DNA of 64,000 nucleotides, taken from positions 1 through 64,000 of the forward strand of contig CAVQSZ010000024.1 in the NCBI GenBank assembly GCA_963716115.1, written 5' to 3'. The number at the start of each line of letters is the position of its first letter. Within the stretch, counting starts at the first letter, position 1. Both the position numbers and the translations under genes were made by a program. The DNA is from AP-15 sp963716115 (lineage in GTDB: Bacteria > Pseudomonadota > Alphaproteobacteria > ATCC43930 > CGMCC-115725). The notes beneath the pieces were generated by a model that saw only the letters and a program-made list of their open reading frames with translations, had not been told where the DNA came from and made no database searches. This document shows, piece by piece, positions 61,838 through 64,000 of the stretch.

Positions 61838-62749
61838 ATGCCCGATCCGCGCACCCTGGTCGACCGCATCGAGCAGGCGATCCAGGTCGATGTCGGGCGC
61901 AACATCGCCGCGCTCTTCGAGGCGGCGCGCGGCGGGTTGTGGAGCGCCGCTTCGGCGCTGGCGGCGGCGCAGCCCTGCCGGGTCGGGCTGATCACCGGCT
62001 TTTACGTGCCGACCGGCTCGCCGCCGGCGGCCGAGACCGACGGGCCGGTCGGCGCGGCTCTGCTGGCGCGCGCCCTGGTCGCGGCCGGGGTCGCCTGCCG
62101 GCTCGCCACCGACGAGCCGTGCGCGAACGCCTGCGCCGTCGCATTGGCGGCCGCCGGGGCCGCCGGGACGCCGATCGACGCCGTCGCCGTCGGGACCCCG
62201 CTCGGCGGGACCATCGAGACCTGGCGCCGGGCGGGCGTCACCCATGCGGTGTCGATCGAGCGCTGCGGGCGCAGCGCGGACGGCGCGCCGCGCAACATGC
62301 GCGGGCTCGACATCGGGGCCTACACCGCACCCCTCGACGACCTCTTCACGGCCGGACCGTGGGACACGATCGCGGTCGGCGACGGCGGCAACGAGATCGG
62401 CATGGGCGCGATCCCCCGCTCCTTGACCGCCCGCTGCGTCGAGCACGGGGACCGGATCGCCTGCGTCACCGCGGCGCGGCGCCTGATCGTGGCCGGCGTC
62501 TCGAATTGGGGGGCGTATGCGCTGATCGGGGCGCTGGCGGCGCTGCGCGTCGAGTGGCGAGCCGCGATGCTCGCCTGCCTCGACGAACGCCTCGACCGCG
62601 GCATCCTCGAAGCGACGGTCGCCGACGGGCCGGCGGTCGACGGCGTCTCGCGGGCGCAGGCGCCGACCGTCGACGGCTTGCCGATCGAGACGCATCACGA
62701 AAGGCTGCGCCTGATCCGCGCGCTGGTCGAGGGCGGGAATGGCCTATAG
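61838..62749 (+). CDS. DUF4392 (D-glutamate cyclase catalytic-type domain)
   Basis: This 303-residue protein matches DUF4392: GLITGFYVPTGSPPAAETDG with GPVGAALLARALVAAG, GDGGNEIGMGAIPRSL, and VAGVSNWGAYALIGALAAL. The D-glutamate cyclase DGLUCY of mitochondria has this domain and removes free D-glutamate as 5-oxo-D-proline. It is adjacent to DUF1445 and overlaps the MurL-like gene by 11 bases. The biochemical role in bacteria is inferred. Confidence 0.85.
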   Translation: MPDPRTLVDRIEQAIQVDVGRNIAALFEAARGGLWSAASALAAAQPCRVGLITGFYVPTGSPPAAETDGPVGAALLARALVAAGVACRLATDEPCANACAVALAAAGAAGTPIDAVAVGTPLGGTIETWRRAGVTHAVSIERCGRSADGAPRNMRGLDIGAYTAPLDDLFTAGPWDTIAVGDGGNEIGMGAIPRSLTARCVEHGDRIACVTAARRLIVAGVSNWGAYALIGALAALRVEWRAAMLACLDERLDRGILEATVADGPAVDGVSRAQAPTVDGLPIETHHERLRLIRALVEGGNGL

Positions 62750-64000
62750 CGCGTTTGTCTTCGAGCGCTACGCCTACGATCCGGAACGCGCCTCGCTGTC
62801 GCTCCATTACCGCTTCGAGGGCGGCCCGAGCTTTGTCGAGGAGCTGGCGTTCGATTTCGCGCCGCCGGCCCCGGCGGGGGCCGCGGCCGAGGCGCTCGAC
62901 CGCATCTTCCGGCTGATATTCCTGTTCTCCGGGATCAGCTACTACAAGGCTTTCATCCCCGAAACGCTGATTTGCGAGGCCGGCGCGCTCGACCATGAGA
63001 CCGCCGATTTCTTGCAGCGGTTCTACGAGCGCGGCCTCGCCGAGTTCGCCTTCACGAATCGGCTGTCGCTGCGCGGCCATTGCCGGTTCGCCAGCAATCC
63101 GGCCCCGCCCGCGGCGCCGGTCGCGCTCGACCTGCCGCGGCGGACCTGCGCGCCGGTCGGCGGCGGCAAGGATTCGGTCGTCACCCTCGAATGCCTGAAG
63201 CGCGCCGGCGAGGATGTCGTCTTGTTCGCGCTCGGCGACGCCGAGCCGATCCGCGCCTGCATCGCGGCGGCCGGGCTGCCCTTCATCCGGGTCCGCAGGC
63301 GGCTCGACAGCCGCCTCTTCGAGCTGAACGCGAACGGCGCCTTCAACGGCCACGTCCCGATCACCGGGATCTTGAGCGCGATCGCGACGGCCTGCGCGGT
63401 GCTCGCCGGCTTCGATACGATCGCGATGTCGAACGAGCGCTCGGCCAGCGCCCCGAATTTCGAGATCGACGGCGCGGCGGTCAATCACCAGTACAGCAAA
63501 TCGCTGGAGTTCGAAGAGGATTTCTCCGACTACCTGCGCCGCCGCATCTCGCCCGACATTGCTTATTTTTCGCTGCTGCGTCCGTTGTCCGAGATCGAGA
63601 TCGGCCGGCGCTTCTCGCGCCATCGCGCCTATTTCCCGGTCTTTCGCAGCTGCAATGCGGCGTTCAGGCAATCGCCCGGCGAGCGGCGGCGGCAATGGTG
63701 CTGCGACTGCCCAAAATGCCGGTTCGTGTTCCTGGCGCTGGCCCCCTTCGTCGGCAAGGCGGAGCTGATCGCGATCTTCGGCCGCGACCTTCTGGACGAC
63801 CCGGGCCAGACCGACGGGTTTGCCGCGCTGTGCGGGCTGAGCGGGCACAAGCCCTTCGAGTGCGTCGGCGAGATCGCCGAAAGCGCCGCCGCGGCGTCCT
63901 ATCTCGCCGGCCATCCGGACTGGCGGGGCGAGGCGGTGCTGCGGCGGCTGCTCGCGGCTTACCCGTCGTTGCGCCAGGGCGACCCGGCGGCCTGGCAGGC
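62739..64000 (+). CDS. murL: MurL-like UDP-MurNAc-L-Ala-L-Glu epimerase (3' end beyond window)
   Basis: In Xanthomonas oryzae MurL inverts the glutamate in UDP-MurNAc-L-Ala-L-Glu to D-Glu in an ATP-requiring reaction, after MurD2 adds L-Glu. Visible are 420 residues, with the family motifs VGGGKDSVVTLE (PP-loop-like, GGGKDS at 141-146), NGHVPITG (203-210), MSNERSASAPNFE (230-242), VNHQYSKSLEFE (248-259), YFSLLRPLSEIEIGRRFS and a Cys-rich WCCDCPKCRFVFLALAPF (320-337). The start ATG at 62739 overlaps the DUF4392 gene. Family members have about 440-470 residues, so the stop should lie just outside. The gene is open at the window end. Confidence 0.85.
   Translation, partial: MAYSAFVFERYAYDPERASLSLHYRFEGGPSFVEELAFDFAPPAPAGAAAEALDRIFRLIFLFSGISYYKAFIPETLICEAGALDHETADFLQRFYERGLAEFAFTNRLSLRGHCRFASNPAPPAAPVALDLPRRTCAPVGGGKDSVVTLECLKRAGEDVVLFALGDAEPIRACIAAAGLPFIRVRRRLDSRLFELNANGAFNGHVPITGILSAIATACAVLAGFDTIAMSNERSASAPNFEIDGAAVNHQYSKSLEFEEDFSDYLRRRISPDIAYFSLLRPLSEIEIGRRFSRHRAYFPVFRSCNAAFRQSPGERRRQWCCDCPKCRFVFLALAPFVGKAELIAIFGRDLLDDPGQTDGFAALCGLSGHKPFECVGEIAESAAAASYLAGHPDWRGEAVLRRLLAAYPSLRQGDPAAWQ

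Overview
The window is very GC-rich, densely coded DNA from what looks like an alphaproteobacterium. The reasons are the rnpB-mraZ-dcw gene order, an FtsZ ending in the short alphaproteobacterial tail peptide, an Mla/MCE lipid exporter with a STAS-fused permease, paired luciferase-like monooxygenases, and dispersed repeat types common in that class. A Rhodospirillales-like origin is a guess. No rRNA, tRNA, CRISPR array, phage or insertion sequence was recognised.

Layout. 1-2501: edge of an ArgE-like gene, N-formylglutamate amidohydrolase, TauD-type dioxygenase and a PPOX-fold protein. 2800-5198: diheme cytochrome c, cytochrome c', GST and a small exported protein. 5219-9675: a His-rich conserved protein, then the Mla operon. 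9793-15072: apt, a large zinc-ribbon/cyclase/ATPase/TPR protein and a lipoprotein with an HELGH motif. 15252-17676: three overlapping genes for a small exported protein, a YcaO and a TfuA. 17816-26590: luciferase-like monooxygenase, FAD-linked oxidase, BrnTA, HtrA-CbpA-CbpM, HpcH aldolase and ilvD. 26646-45230, all on the minus strand: rnpB, a ribbon-helix-helix-like gene, and mraZ-rsmH-ftsL-ftsI-murE-murF-mraY-ftsW-murG-murC-murB-ddl-ftsQ-ftsA-ftsZ. 45331-57387: transport and oxidoreductase genes, including DUF1326/DUF2182 and two more luciferase-like enzymes. 57619-64000: a second formylglutamate amidohydrolase, phenylalanine hydroxylase, glucokinase, an SMR exporter, two D-glutamate-cyclase-family genes and a MurL homologue cut by the window end.

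How it fits together. The cell-division/murein cluster is complete except that murD is missing between mraY and ftsW. About 26 kb away lies a gene matching MurL, which in Xanthomonas epimerises UDP-MurNAc-L-Ala-L-Glu after the MurD variant MurD2 has added L-glutamate. It overlaps a DUF4392 gene and sits next to a DUF1445 gene, the two halves of D-glutamate cyclase. This suggests a D-glutamate economy without the classic MurI/MurD route, with free D-glutamate being destroyed. The second system worth following is the YcaO-TfuA operon with its exported partner.

Quality. At least ten apparent frameshifts, in nine genes including murB and ilvD, are all repaired by removing one base. That insertion-only pattern points to sequencing error rather than gene decay. 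Affected genes are annotated as CDS with the shift marked.
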